Of a DNA stretch of 64,000 bases, positions 10,455 through 19,885 are shown one piece after another. Source of the stretch: Flavobacterium sp. KS-LB2 (lineage in GTDB: Bacteria > Bacteroidota > Bacteroidia > Flavobacteriales > Flavobacteriaceae); NCBI RefSeq assembly GCF_036895565.1, contig NZ_CP145904.1:1860001-1924000 (forward strand), read 5' to 3'. Made by a program: the position numbers and the translations under genes. Under the pieces are notes generated by a model that searched no databases, had not been told where the DNA came from, and was given only the letters and a program-made list of their open reading frames with translations. How positions within the stretch are numbered: position 1 is the stretch's first letter; each line of letters opens with the position of its first letter.

Positions 10455-11405
10455 CTAATCGTTATTTTCAATCATTTTATAGGCGTCAATGACTTTTTTA
10501 ACTAATCGGTGTCTTACAATGTCTTTATCATCCAGATAAATAATTCCAATTCCATCAATATCTTTCAAAACTAACAATGCTTCTTTGAGTCCAGAAATAG
10601 TTCTTCGTGGTAAATCAACTTGCCCAGGATCACCAGTTATCATAAACTTAGCGCTTTTACCCATTCTAGTTAAAAACATTTTCATTTGAGAATGTGTGGT
10701 GTTTTGCGCTTCATCCAAAATAACAAAAGCATTATCAAGCGTTCTTCCGCGCATGAATGCCAAAGGTGCTATCTGGATAATCCCTTTTAGAATATAATCC
10801 TCCAATTTTTCATTTGGCAACATATCCCGCAAAGCGTCATACAAAGGCTGCATATACGGATCTAATTTTTCTTTCATATCACCAGGCAGAAAACCTAGAT
10901 TTTCCCCAGCTTCTACTGCTGGACGCGTCAATATGATGCGTTTTACTTGCTTTTCTTTGAGTGCCTTAACTGCCATAGCGACTCCAGTATATGTTTTTCC
11001 GGTTCCAGCAGGACCAACAGCAAAAACCATATCATTTTTTCCCATGGTATCTACAAGTAGTTGCTGGTTAGGTGTCATTGGTTTAATGATTTTCCCACCT
11101 ACTCCATGCACCAAAATTTTGTCGTGATCGCCCATTCTTTCCGCCTGTTTCCCATCACTTAAAATAACACGTTCAATAACATTATTGTCAATAGTGTTGT
11201 ACCGTGTAAAATGGAGCATTAACCGTTGAAAACGTTTTTCAAACTCGTCTAAAACCTCTTTTTCTCCAAAAGCTTTTATGGTTGTTCCCCGAGCGACAAT
11301 TTTCAATTTTGGATAGTATTTTTTAATTGTTTCAAGATGAGTGTCTTGAGCGCCCCAAAAGTCTTTTGGAGCGATGTCTATGAGCTCGATTATTCTTTCG
11401 TTCAA
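10455..11405 (-). CDS. phoH: PhoH family ATPase
   Basis: A 316-residue PhoH-like protein. The N-terminal region (VARGTTIKAFGEKE) resembles a small nucleic-acid-binding domain, followed by a P-loop ATPase domain with Walker A GPAGTGKTY and Walker B FVILDEAQN, and ITGDPGQVDLP as a further conserved segment. Family members are RNA-associated ATPases or helicase-like proteins. It follows the membrane protein gene by 22 nt and is likely cotranscribed with it. Gene neighbours include a SAM hydrolase-like gene, an order I recall in other flavobacteria. Confidence 0.95.
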   Translation of the reverse strand: MNERIIELIDIAPKDFWGAQDTHLETIKKYYPKLKIVARGTTIKAFGEKEVLDEFEKRFQRLMLHFTRYNTIDNNVIERVILSDGKQAERMGDHDKILVHGVGGKIIKPMTPNQQLLVDTMGKNDMVFAVGPAGTGKTYTGVAMAVKALKEKQVKRIILTRPAVEAGENLGFLPGDMKEKLDPYMQPLYDALRDMLPNEKLEDYILKGIIQIAPLAFMRGRTLDNAFVILDEAQNTTHSQMKMFLTRMGKSAKFMITGDPGQVDLPRRTISGLKEALLVLKDIDGIGIIYLDDKDIVRHRLVKKVIDAYKMIENND

Positions 11406-11427
11406 ATGAGGTAGTTTTTAAGTTATT

Positions 11428-11955
11428 TTAATTTAAAGTCACTCTCAATCCAATTCCGTTTGAATTGGTAATTAAATCTAGTCTTGGATCGTTGAATTGT
11501 TCGTATCCTGTAGCATTTTGATTGTTATAATCAGTAACTACATTTTTAATTTTATTAGAAAAACCAATCTTGATAGGAATGGCTACTATGACTGCTGCAA
11601 TACCAATATAAGTCATTAATGATGGGTAATTATTTTTCTCGTCTTGAAGAGTATACTGCCCGCCTCCAATTGGTGTTGCAGATATTCCAGATGCAGTAAC
11701 TCCTTGAACTAAATCAGCAGTCAGAAATCCAAGACCACCAATAAGCAAAATGTTTCCAAGTGTTTTTTTAGATCTACCATCATTATAATCTTGTAGTAAT
11801 TGTTGATTGTCTTTTAACAATTCCCTTACTTGATTAGGTGAAATTTTTTGGCTTTCAGAATCTAAAATAGTTCCGTTAGACTTGTAAACTAATTTTTGCG
11901 AATGCGATTGTAAGCTACAAAAGAAAAGAAGAATAAAAAATAGCGGTTTGATCAT
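11428..11955 (-). CDS. Exported/membrane protein of unknown function
   Basis: A 175-residue protein with a signal peptide (MIKPLFFILLFFCSLQSHSQ), a short charged region with an LYKSNG-like start typical of small Bacteroidota envelope proteins, and two hydrophobic segments (about 67-90, Gly-rich, and 112-132). I do not recognise a domain. It is the first gene of a probable two-gene unit with phoH and is divergent from the SAM hydrolase-like gene. Confidence 0.75.
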   Translation of the reverse strand: MIKPLFFILLFFCSLQSHSQKLVYKSNGTILDSESQKISPNQVRELLKDNQQLLQDYNDGRSKKTLGNILLIGGLGFLTADLVQGVTASGISATPIGGGQYTLQDEKNNYPSLMTYIGIAAVIVAIPIKIGFSNKIKNVVTDYNNQNATGYEQFNDPRLDLITNSNGIGLRVTLN

Positions 11956-12075
11956 GTGTTAGTTTAAATTGAAATTAAAATTCTAATTAATTAAAGCCGA
12001 AAATACTTTAGCTTTGCGTTTCTCAAATTTAATGAAAATTAGGTTTACAAAACACCAATAGTTATAAACAAATTT

Positions 12076-12903
12076 ATGTCAATAATTACCCTTACTTCCG
12101 ATTATGGCTTGAAAGACCACTTTGTAGGTGCGCTAAAAGGAAAGATTTTAACTGAGTATTCCGAAGCTAAAATCATTGACATTTCACATGATATTGACCC
12201 ATTTAACACAGTAGAAGCAAGTTACGTTATTGGAGCATCGTATGGGAGTTTCCCAAAAGGTACTGTACACATTATAGGCGTTGATATGGAATTCAATAAA
12301 GAGAATCAACATATTGTGATGCAATGGAACGATCATTATTTTATTGCCGCTGATAATGGGATTTTGAGCATGCTTTCGCAAAAAATTGTTCCGCAAAAAA
12401 TAGTCGCAATTAACATTCATGATCGTTTACCCAGCGATGCGACTGATCTAGATGTCTTTGTAAAAGTAGCCTGTCATCTCGCCAAGGGTGGTTTGATGAA
12501 TGTCATAGGCAAAGAAATACAAGCCATCAAGCAAGTTACAAATCTGCAAGCTACTGTTTCTGATAATGGAAATTCAATAAAAGGACACGTAATTTATATT
12601 GACCATTTTGGAAATGTAATTACCAATATTTCTAAAAAATATTTTATAGAGGTGGCCAAAGGAAGGCCTTATGAAATTGTTATGAAAACTAAAAATATCA
12701 AAACAATTTTGCCTAACTATTCAGCAATTGCGAATTCTGTTAAATATCCAATAAAATCATATGAGGGGGAAAAATTAGCTATTTTTAACGAAGCCGGTTT
12801 TCTTGAAATTGCTATTTTTAGAAGCAATCCTTCTAAAGTTGGTTCAGCGAATAGTTTATTAGGATTGAATTATAGAGATATTATTATTATAAAATTCGTT
12901 TAA
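12076..12903 (+). CDS. SAM hydroxide adenosyltransferase (DUF62/fluorinase family)
   Basis: A 275-residue member of the fluorinase-like family, most of which hydrolyse S-adenosylmethionine to adenosine and methionine. Landmarks are ITLTSDYGLKDHFVG at the N terminus (SAM-binding Asp and the FVG segment), DISHDIDPFN, GVDMEF, and IDHFGNVITNI in the C-terminal beta-barrel. A TAGCTTTG box at 12009-12016 lies upstream, without a clear TTG box. It starts a run of five plus-strand genes reaching dnaN. Confidence 0.93.
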   Translation: MSIITLTSDYGLKDHFVGALKGKILTEYSEAKIIDISHDIDPFNTVEASYVIGASYGSFPKGTVHIIGVDMEFNKENQHIVMQWNDHYFIAADNGILSMLSQKIVPQKIVAINIHDRLPSDATDLDVFVKVACHLAKGGLMNVIGKEIQAIKQVTNLQATVSDNGNSIKGHVIYIDHFGNVITNISKKYFIEVAKGRPYEIVMKTKNIKTILPNYSAIANSVKYPIKSYEGEKLAIFNEAGFLEIAIFRSNPSKVGSANSLLGLNYRDIIIIKFV

Positions 12904-12922
12904 ACTTTAAACAAAAATCTAA

Positions 12923-13219
12923 ATGTTTGTACGCATAGTAAAATTGAGTTTTCACCAGGAACACATTCCTGCCTTTTTAGAAAACTTCGAGTTAATGAAG
13001 GATAAAATACGAAATGCGCCCGGAAATCGTTTCTTAGAATTGTATCAGGACAAAAGCAATAAAAGTACTTTCTTTACCTACAGTTATTGGGAAACCGAAG
13101 CCGATTTAGAAAATTATCGAAATTCGGAACTTTTTTATGATGTTTGGACATTTACCAAGAAATTATTCAACGACAAACCGGAAGCATGGAGCGTGGATAA
13201 ATTAGTTACTTTAGAATAA
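12923..13219 (+). CDS. ABM-domain (putative quinol monooxygenase family) protein
   Basis: A 98-residue single-domain protein with the antibiotic biosynthesis monooxygenase fold: MFVRIVKLSFHQEHIPAFLENF, then RFLELYQDKSNKSTFFTYSYWETEADLENYRNSELF. The TYSYWETEADLE stretch is the family signature. These small ferredoxin-fold proteins are dimeric; some oxidise quinols or degrade haem, but activity here is unproven. It follows the SAM hydrolase-like gene by 19 nt and is probably cotranscribed. Confidence 0.9.
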   Translation: MFVRIVKLSFHQEHIPAFLENFELMKDKIRNAPGNRFLELYQDKSNKSTFFTYSYWETEADLENYRNSELFYDVWTFTKKLFNDKPEAWSVDKLVTLE

Positions 13220-13224
13220 AAAAT

Positions 13225-13293
13225 AGTTTAAAGTTTAAGGTTTAAAGTTTTTGGATTGAGAACTTTAAACCTTAAACATTTGAAACTTTAAAC
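13225..13293. repeat. Heptad repeat with long inverted repeat
   Basis: Several copies of TTTAAAG-type heptads form a 17-bp perfect inverted repeat (13233-13249 with 13261-13277, loop 11 nt), with a further GAAACTTTAAAC copy after it. It fills the spacer between the ABM gene and gldF. It lacks the T-run of a terminator in the plus direction. The same kind of sequence appears inside mnmE (22743-22770). Confidence 0.75.
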
Positions 13294-13302
13294 AAAAAAC
13301 AA

Positions 13303-14028
13303 ATGAAATCAATAGTATTACGAGAGATAAAATCCTTTTTCGGTTCGCCTATAGGTTACTTAGTTATTGCCATTTTTTTAATTATCAACGGATTGTTTCT
13401 TTGGGTTTTCGAAGGAGATTATAATATTTTGAATACCGGTTTTGCTGATTTGACTCCGTTTTTTACTTTGGCACCATGGATTTTGATATTCTTGATTCCT
13501 GCAGTAACCATGCGCAGTTTTTCGGATGAAAAAAAACAAGGAACATTAGAATTATTGCTGACGAAACCATTAAGTATTTGGCAAATTGTAAACGGAAAAT
13601 TTCTCGGTGCTTTACTTTTAATTGTAATGGCAATTATTCCAACATTCATTTATGTAGCCGTTATTTCTAATTTAGGAATGCCAGAAGGCAATATCGATAT
13701 GGGAAGTACGATTGGTTCTTATTTTGGATTATTATTCTTAATTGCCGCCTATTCAGCCATTGGAATATTCACATCAACGTTATCTGATAATCAAATTGTA
13801 GCTTTCATTGTAGCCGTGTTTTTATGTTTTTTCTTCTATTTTGGTTTTGAAGGTTTTGCGTCAGTAATTCCAAGTATTTCCTCCTTTATATCTTCTTTTG
13901 GTATGCAAAATCATTTCAAAAGCATGAGTCGTGGCGTATTAGACACAAGAGATATCCTTTATTTTACAAGCATGACCGTTGTCTTTCTTTCTTTTACAGT
14001 TTTTAATCTAAAATCTTTCAAATCGTAA
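13303..14028 (+). CDS. gldF: Gliding-motility ABC transporter permease GldF
   Basis: A 241-residue ABC-2 type permease with about six membrane segments, beginning MKSIVLREIKSFFGSPIGYL and carrying RSFSDEKKQGTLELLLTKPL between the second and third segments, as in GldF. GldF, GldG and the ATPase GldA form an ABC complex needed for gliding in Flavobacterium johnsoniae. gldA is not in this window, as in related genomes where it lies elsewhere. The stop codon overlaps the gldG start by one base, so the two are translated together. Confidence 0.95.
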   Translation: MKSIVLREIKSFFGSPIGYLVIAIFLIINGLFLWVFEGDYNILNTGFADLTPFFTLAPWILIFLIPAVTMRSFSDEKKQGTLELLLTKPLSIWQIVNGKFLGALLLIVMAIIPTFIYVAVISNLGMPEGNIDMGSTIGSYFGLLFLIAAYSAIGIFTSTLSDNQIVAFIVAVFLCFFFYFGFEGFASVIPSISSFISSFGMQNHFKSMSRGVLDTRDILYFTSMTVVFLSFTVFNLKSFKS

Positions 14029-15713
14029 TGACAATATCTAAGAAAAACAACTTAAAAGCAGTATTGATTATACTAACAATTGTATTGGTTTTGAATGTAA
14101 TGGGTCGTTCGTTTTTTCATCGTTTTGATTTAACAAATGATAAAAGATACACCCTTTCCCCTACTTCTTTGACTATTATTAAGCAAGTCCAAAATCCGTT
14201 GTCTATAAAAGTATATATGCAAGGTGATTTGCCGGCAGAATTCAAACGTTTACAACAAGAAACGAAGCAATTATTGGAAGAATTCCAGGCATACAACAAA
14301 AATATTGTTTTTGAATTCGTAGATCCTTTGGAGAACAAAGACGCTAGCATGGACAATATTAAAGACTTGTATCGCAAAGGTCTTACGCCAATAAACATAA
14401 CCGTTGACGATAAAGGAAAGCAATCTCAAGCGATGGTTTTTCCTTGGGCGATTGCCGTTTACGACAATAAAGAAGTGAATATTCCATTGTTGAAAAACAT
14501 TATGGGAGCCTCAACTACCCAGAAAGTAATTGGCTCTGTGCAGCATTTAGAATATTCCATTGCCGAAGGTTTGAATAAGATTACCAAAGCCAAACAAAAG
14601 AAAATTGCTGTTATCAAAGGTAACGGTGAATTGGAGGATATTTTGATGGCCAAATTTCTCTTACAAGTTCGTGAGAGTTATTTTATCGGTCCATTTACTT
14701 TAGATTCGGTTGCCAAAAATCCTATTGGAAGTTTAGAAGCTATAGAAAAATATGACTTGGCAGTTATTGCTAAACCAACCGAAACATTTACCGATTCGGA
14801 AAAACAAGTTTTAGATCAATTTATAATCAACGGCGGAAAAACATTGTGGTTGGTAGATCAAGTTTCGGCAGAAATGGACAGTTTGTACAATCCCTCTGGA
14901 GCAACATTGGCCTATCCAAGAGATTTGAATTTGAATGATATGTTCTTTAAATACGGAATCCGAATCAATCCTGATTTAGTAAAAGACGAACAAGGAAGTC
15001 CAATAAAATTAGCTACGGGAGAACAAGGAAGTGCCACTCAATTTCAAGAATTCAATTGGAAATTTGCACCTCAGATATATCCAAATAGCTTGCATCCGAT
15101 AGTGAAGAATTTAGGCGGAATCAAATTTGATTTTGCGAATCCGATTGACACCTTAAAAAACGGTATTAAGAAAACCATTTTGTTACAATCCTCACAATAT
15201 TCCAAGAAAATAGGAACACCAGCGGAGATAAATCTGAATATCGTTGCCGAAGAAACTTCGCCAAACGATTACCTTAATAAAGGAAAAATTCCGCTTTCTG
15301 TTTTATTGGAAGGTTCATTTCGTTCAATGTTTGAAAATCGCGTGTTACCATTTGAACAAAAAACATTTCAAGCTACAGGAAAAGAGAACAAAATGATTGT
15401 GATTTCGGATGGTGATTTGATAAAAAACCAATTGGATAAAAACTTTCAACCGGTAGAATTGGGTTATGATCAAAGATCTGGTAATTTGTATGACAACAAA
15501 GATTTCCTTATAAATTGTGTGAATTATTTACTGGATGATACCGGACTTATTAACATTCGAAGCAAAGATCTTGATTTACCTCTATTGGATAAAGAAAAAG
15601 TTTATGAAAACTATACCCGAACACAAATCCTAACTATCGGGCTTCCAATTCTTATTTTAGGTCTTTTTGGTGTCGTATTTACTTTCCTTCGAAAAAGAAA
15701 ATACAGCAAATAG
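14028..15713 (+). CDS. gldG: Gliding-motility ABC transporter substrate-like protein GldG
   Basis: A 561-residue protein with one N-terminal membrane anchor (about residues 10-28), a large periplasmic region with the GldG/IFT52-like fold (SLTIIKQVQNPLSIKVYMQG near residue 45), and a C-terminal membrane segment (about 535-555) followed by a basic tail. It partners GldF and GldA in gliding. It overlaps the gldF stop and is followed 103 nt later by dnaN. Confidence 0.95.
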   Translation: MTISKKNNLKAVLIILTIVLVLNVMGRSFFHRFDLTNDKRYTLSPTSLTIIKQVQNPLSIKVYMQGDLPAEFKRLQQETKQLLEEFQAYNKNIVFEFVDPLENKDASMDNIKDLYRKGLTPINITVDDKGKQSQAMVFPWAIAVYDNKEVNIPLLKNIMGASTTQKVIGSVQHLEYSIAEGLNKITKAKQKKIAVIKGNGELEDILMAKFLLQVRESYFIGPFTLDSVAKNPIGSLEAIEKYDLAVIAKPTETFTDSEKQVLDQFIINGGKTLWLVDQVSAEMDSLYNPSGATLAYPRDLNLNDMFFKYGIRINPDLVKDEQGSPIKLATGEQGSATQFQEFNWKFAPQIYPNSLHPIVKNLGGIKFDFANPIDTLKNGIKKTILLQSSQYSKKIGTPAEINLNIVAEETSPNDYLNKGKIPLSVLLEGSFRSMFENRVLPFEQKTFQATGKENKMIVISDGDLIKNQLDKNFQPVELGYDQRSGNLYDNKDFLINCVNYLLDDTGLINIRSKDLDLPLLDKEKVYENYTRTQILTIGLPILILGLFGVVFTFLRKRKYSK

Positions 15714-15816
15714 ATGTTAATAAAAAAGTTTCCAAACTAGAATAGTTTACGATATATTTGTAAAATGTATCGTATTTCTGAATTAAAGAAATACCTTAAA
15801 AAATAAAACAAAACAG

Positions 15817-16935
15817 ATGAAATTTATAGTATCGAGTTCGTACTTATTGAAACAATTACAAGTTTTAGGTAACGTTATCAACAGCAGTAATACTTTGCCT
15901 ATTTTAGATAACTTTTTATTTGATTTAGACCATAATGTGCTAACGGTTTCTGCTTCTGATTTAGAGACAACCATGTCTGCCACTTTAGGAATTGATTCAG
16001 AAAGTAAAGGAAGCGTTGCTGTCCCTGCAAAATTGCTTTTGGAAATCCTTAAAACATTCCCAGAACAGCCTTTAACTTTCACGGTTGAAGAAAACAGTAC
16101 GATAGAAATCAGTTCTAATTCTGGAAAATATGCTTTGGCTTATGCTCCTGGAGATGAATTTCCAAAATCCGTTAACTTAGACGATCCATCTGTAACACTT
16201 GTTCCTGCTGATGTTTTGGCAACAGCCATAAGCAAAACAATATTTGCTGCAGGAAATGATGATTTGCGTCCAGTAATGTCAGGTGTATTCTTCCAGTTTT
16301 CGCCACAAGGATTGACTTTTGTAGCAACTGATGCTCACAAATTAGTGAAATATGCGCGTACTGATGTAGTGGCTTCTCAAGTGGCTGATTTTATTATGCC
16401 AAAGAAACCTTTGAACATTTTAAAAAATATTCTTGGCACTTCGGATGCTGAAGTAAAAATTGAATATAACGATTCGAATGCTACTTTTTCTTTTGACAAT
16501 TATGTTTTAATGTGCCGTTTAATTGATGGAAAATATCCAAATTACGAAGCGGTAATTCCAAAAGAGAATCCAAATAAATTAATGATTGACCGTTCTCAAT
16601 TTTTGAGTTCTGTGCGTCGTGTAGCTATCTTTTCGAACAAAACTACACACCAGATTCGTTTAAAAATCGCTGGAGCTGAATTGAATGTTTCTGCTGAAGA
16701 TATTGATTATAGTAATAAAGCCGAAGAAAGATTGACTTGTGATTATCAAGGTGACGATATGCAAATTGGGTATAATTCTCGTTTCTTGACTGAAATGTTG
16801 ACTAACTTGCAATCGGATATGATTATGCTTGAAATGTCATTACCAAACAGAGCCGGAATCCTTACTCCTGTTGATGGGTTAGAAGAAGGTGAAACTGTTA
16901 CCATGCTTGTAATGCCAGTAATGCTGAACAGTTAA
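15817..16935 (+). CDS. dnaN: DNA polymerase III beta subunit (sliding clamp)
   Basis: A 372-residue beta clamp with the three repeated clamp domains. Landmarks are MKFIVSSSYLLKQLQVLGNVI at the N terminus, TLPILDNFLF, ATDAHKLVKYAR in domain 2, and the C-terminal VMPVML that contributes to the partner-binding pocket. It forms the dimeric ring that tethers the replicase. A TATATTTG box (15753-15760) lies 56 nt upstream with a weak -33 box, so dnaN can have its own promoter. dnaA is not adjacent, which is normal in Bacteroidota. A bidirectional terminator follows. Confidence 0.97.
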   Translation: MKFIVSSSYLLKQLQVLGNVINSSNTLPILDNFLFDLDHNVLTVSASDLETTMSATLGIDSESKGSVAVPAKLLLEILKTFPEQPLTFTVEENSTIEISSNSGKYALAYAPGDEFPKSVNLDDPSVTLVPADVLATAISKTIFAAGNDDLRPVMSGVFFQFSPQGLTFVATDAHKLVKYARTDVVASQVADFIMPKKPLNILKNILGTSDAEVKIEYNDSNATFSFDNYVLMCRLIDGKYPNYEAVIPKENPNKLMIDRSQFLSSVRRVAIFSNKTTHQIRLKIAGAELNVSAEDIDYSNKAEERLTCDYQGDDMQIGYNSRFLTEMLTNLQSDMIMLEMSLPNRAGILTPVDGLEEGETVTMLVMPVMLNS

Positions 16936-17035
16936 CATTATATTTTGAAATTGTTATATTTTGATTTTTAAAATTGAAATATAATACTTACCATTGCATA
17001 ACAAATACGCTATTAACCAAACCATTTTTATATTT

Positions 17036-17070
17036 AAAAAACCGTCTCGTTTAATTATGAGACGGTTTTT
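17036..17070. terminator. Bidirectional terminator after dnaN
   Basis: Stem AAAAACCGTCTC / GAGACGGTTTTT with a 10-nt AT loop and A- and T-runs on both sides. It separates convergent dnaN and the gene at 17072-17962. Confidence 0.9.
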
Positions 17071-17071
17071 T

Positions 17072-17962
17072 TTATTCGTTATGGAGGAAATAAAACTTTG
17101 TATTCCCTTTTTTCAATGCTTCTTTAGCATCTTTATGATTTTTTTCAAATGTTTCTATATTTGAACCTTTGCAAATACCATAGGAATAATGATACTTTAA
17201 AATTTCAAGATCTTTCTTTCCAAATTCTTTTTTATCTGATTTACAAATTGAAAAATAACTATTGCAATCTGAATTACCCAGTTCTTGATAAAAATAACCT
17301 AAAGATCGTATAAAATTAATCTTCAAATAAGTCAATATCTGCTCTTCATTTAGATTTTTTTTCTCGCTAATTTTTAAGGAACAACTATAAATATTTTGTT
17401 TATTATTCCATAAAAGATAATAGCCATCATTCCCTCGTATTCTTGCGTCTAAATTGACTTCATTAGTATCGCTTATAGAATAAATAAAATAGTTTGATTT
17501 ATCTTTATCTTTTACCACAGTAATTTTTAATGAATCAATTTCTTTATCAAGATAATGAATAAATTCACTAAGTTTTTTACTATTGTATTTACTGACCGAT
17601 TTGTCAAAATAAATTTTCACTTCATCTTTCCAAATTTTCATTGTTGGTTTTAATCGCTCTTCTTTATTTTGATATTTTTTATTAAAAACTAATTGTTTAT
17701 AGTGTTCTAAAAAAATAGAATCTTTTTCTTCATAAAGAACTTTTACTCCTTTCTCTTCATATCCATTAATCATTATTAAAGTATCGTTTTTGATAATATT
17801 AAAACCAATTGAATCTATAACTTTATTACCACTTTTTTTCAATGATTTATAATTTTTGTATAGCATGTAAGTTGCTTTACTATACGAATTATGCTGATTA
17901 TGCTGAGAAAAAATTAACGAGGTGAAGGTAAATAACAAAAATACAAATATATTTTTTTTCAT
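17072..17962 (-). CDS. Secreted protein, possibly DUF2927-like
   Basis: A 296-residue Lys-rich exported protein with a signal peptide (about residues 1-19). Residues about 105-260 contain IYFDKSV, SLKITVVKDKD, and LKINFIRSLGYFYQELG before a Ser-rich stretch. The order resembles DUF2927, a family of putative secreted metallopeptidase-like proteins, but the metal ligands are not evident and I make that link only from memory. No partner gene is adjacent on the same strand. It is very AT-rich. Confidence 0.65.
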   Translation of the reverse strand: MKKNIFVFLLFTFTSLIFSQHNQHNSYSKATYMLYKNYKSLKKSGNKVIDSIGFNIIKNDTLIMINGYEEKGVKVLYEEKDSIFLEHYKQLVFNKKYQNKEERLKPTMKIWKDEVKIYFDKSVSKYNSKKLSEFIHYLDKEIDSLKITVVKDKDKSNYFIYSISDTNEVNLDARIRGNDGYYLLWNNKQNIYSCSLKISEKKNLNEEQILTYLKINFIRSLGYFYQELGNSDCNSYFSICKSDKKEFGKKDLEILKYHYSYGICKGSNIETFEKNHKDAKEALKKGNTKFYFLHNE

Positions 17963-18048
17963 AAATTTTATCTTTTTTTGAAAAATGAAAGTAGTAATTT
18001 AAATTTATGCTCTCTATTTTTTAAGATTTTTTTTATAAAAAAGAATTT

Positions 18049-19821
18049 CTAAATCACTCCCATTTTTTTCATCAGGAAAGTAGCACTTCTGTTTTTACAA
18101 ATTCCGTCTCGAAGTTTGTAGTCAAAATGGAGTTCATTATTGATAATTTCTACTTCAAAACATTTATTAGTCAATATATTTGGGTATTCATTTGCAGTCA
18201 GGCAAACTTCAATATCGTGTGTAGCAATGGCTCCAACTGCTTTTTTACCAATCACTTTTTTGACTACTTCGATTGTTCCATTTCGTTTATCATCTGAATT
18301 AGTTCCGCGTAATATTTCATCTAGCAAAACAAAAGCGGGTCTGTCTTCCAGTTCATCCATAATTTGCTTTAAGCGCTTAATCTCAGCAAAGAAATACGAT
18401 TCACTATCAGACAACGAATCCGATAATCGCATGGAAACTAAAACTGGTAACGGATGCACATTTGCTTGGCTGGCACAAACCGGTGAACCCATTCCTGATA
18501 AAACCATATTGATTCCTAAGCTTCTCAAAAAGGTACTTTTTCCGGACATATTAGAACCCGTTAAAATCATAAAGGATTGCGGTTGAAAACGGACATCATT
18601 CCCTATTCTGGTTTTCTCATTCAATAACGGATGACTTAAATCCGTGAAATCAATTTCAAAATTTGTATTTAATGTTGGATATACAAACTGCGGATTATTA
18701 TACGAAAGATTGGCCAAACTGTTCAACATCTCGAACTCACCAATAACTTCCAACCATGCTTCTAAGGCTGCTGTATGATCGTTTTTCCATTGAATTAAGG
18801 ATTTTAGAACATGCAGATTAAAAAGAAAAGTTCCGTTAAAAACTGAAGCCGTAAATAAATTTGAGATACTATCCATTTTAGAAAATAAATCGCCTAACTG
18901 TTTGAAGTGTACACTAGCATTTTCTTTTTTGAAGGTTAGTTTTTGTTGCAAATGGATTAACTTTTCAGATTGAAAAGACTCTTCTTCAATCTTCTGCAAC
19001 AACAAACCATACTGTTTAATGGTTTTATCAATGGCTGTAGAATTGGAAATTTCGGCCTGAATTCGCTTCATGAATCTACCCAAAATAATTAAATTTAGAA
19101 CAAATAAATACGACAAAACAGAAACAAAAAAAGTATTCGAAGTCACTGCATAACCAATTGAAAAAACCAGAAAAAGAAGCGGTGTAAAATAAGAAATAAA
19201 AACACTCATTTTAGACAAAGGCTTGCTATTGAAGGTACTCCACTTGAGTAAAGTTTCATAATTCAATTGATTGTCATTGCTTATTTTGGCGAAAGCCAAA
19301 AATTCCTGACGCCAATCGAATTTTTCTGATAATTCGTTTACTGCTTGGTGGTTTCTAAGAATCTCATCATTTGGCAAAAGAGTCAGAAGTTGGTTTGCCA
19401 GCGTTCTCTTTCCAATAAAAGTAGCCGTTCTATTCAAGTTTTGAAACAAAGAATGTTCTCCAAAAATATCTAAATCATACGCATACGGATGGTGAAAATC
19501 ATTGAATTCCTGTCCGTTTTCGAAAGGGATTTTATTTCTTTCCAAATAGGAAATTTCATTCTGATTGATTTCCAATAACGCTTTATTTACTTGCTTTCGG
19601 AAAAGTAATTTGGTGTGCATGCGCATCAAGAATACAAATAATCCAAAAAGAAGCACTGACAAAACAATGAAAATAATTTCGCTATTTTTGATGTAATAAT
19701 ACATCGATACTAAAAAAAATACAATAGCCAACAATCGTAAAAGACTTATGCTATTATACTTTTTATTAATGCTACTTAATACAGTTGAAAATTCTTCTTT
19801 TTTTATTTTGTATATTTTCAT
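18049..19821 (-). CDS. Membrane-anchored MutS-family ATPase
   Basis: A 590-residue MutS homologue. The C-terminal third carries the MutS ATPase: Walker A GSNMSGKST, Walker B FVLLDEILRGTNS and a THD switch (GAIATHDIEV). The middle is a MutS-like lever region. It lacks the mismatch-recognition domain of MutS and the Smr endonuclease of MutS2. It has hydrophobic segments at about 25-43, 48-66, 205-228 and 230-250 that look like transmembrane helices. This places the ATPase on the inner membrane; its role is unknown. It is transcribed alone. Confidence 0.9.
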   Translation of the reverse strand: MKIYKIKKEEFSTVLSSINKKYNSISLLRLLAIVFFLVSMYYYIKNSEIIFIVLSVLLFGLFVFLMRMHTKLLFRKQVNKALLEINQNEISYLERNKIPFENGQEFNDFHHPYAYDLDIFGEHSLFQNLNRTATFIGKRTLANQLLTLLPNDEILRNHQAVNELSEKFDWRQEFLAFAKISNDNQLNYETLLKWSTFNSKPLSKMSVFISYFTPLLFLVFSIGYAVTSNTFFVSVLSYLFVLNLIILGRFMKRIQAEISNSTAIDKTIKQYGLLLQKIEEESFQSEKLIHLQQKLTFKKENASVHFKQLGDLFSKMDSISNLFTASVFNGTFLFNLHVLKSLIQWKNDHTAALEAWLEVIGEFEMLNSLANLSYNNPQFVYPTLNTNFEIDFTDLSHPLLNEKTRIGNDVRFQPQSFMILTGSNMSGKSTFLRSLGINMVLSGMGSPVCASQANVHPLPVLVSMRLSDSLSDSESYFFAEIKRLKQIMDELEDRPAFVLLDEILRGTNSDDKRNGTIEVVKKVIGKKAVGAIATHDIEVCLTANEYPNILTNKCFEVEIINNELHFDYKLRDGICKNRSATFLMKKMGVI

Positions 19822-19885
19822 ATTTCATTTGAATGAATGACAAATATAACAAATTAGATTTCGGACTACCTCCAAATTTAGCAGA

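Noticed and set aside
13225..13293. Inverted repeat read as a terminator before gldF
   Set aside because: No T-run follows the stem in the plus direction, and units repeat as heptads; it is listed as a repeat.
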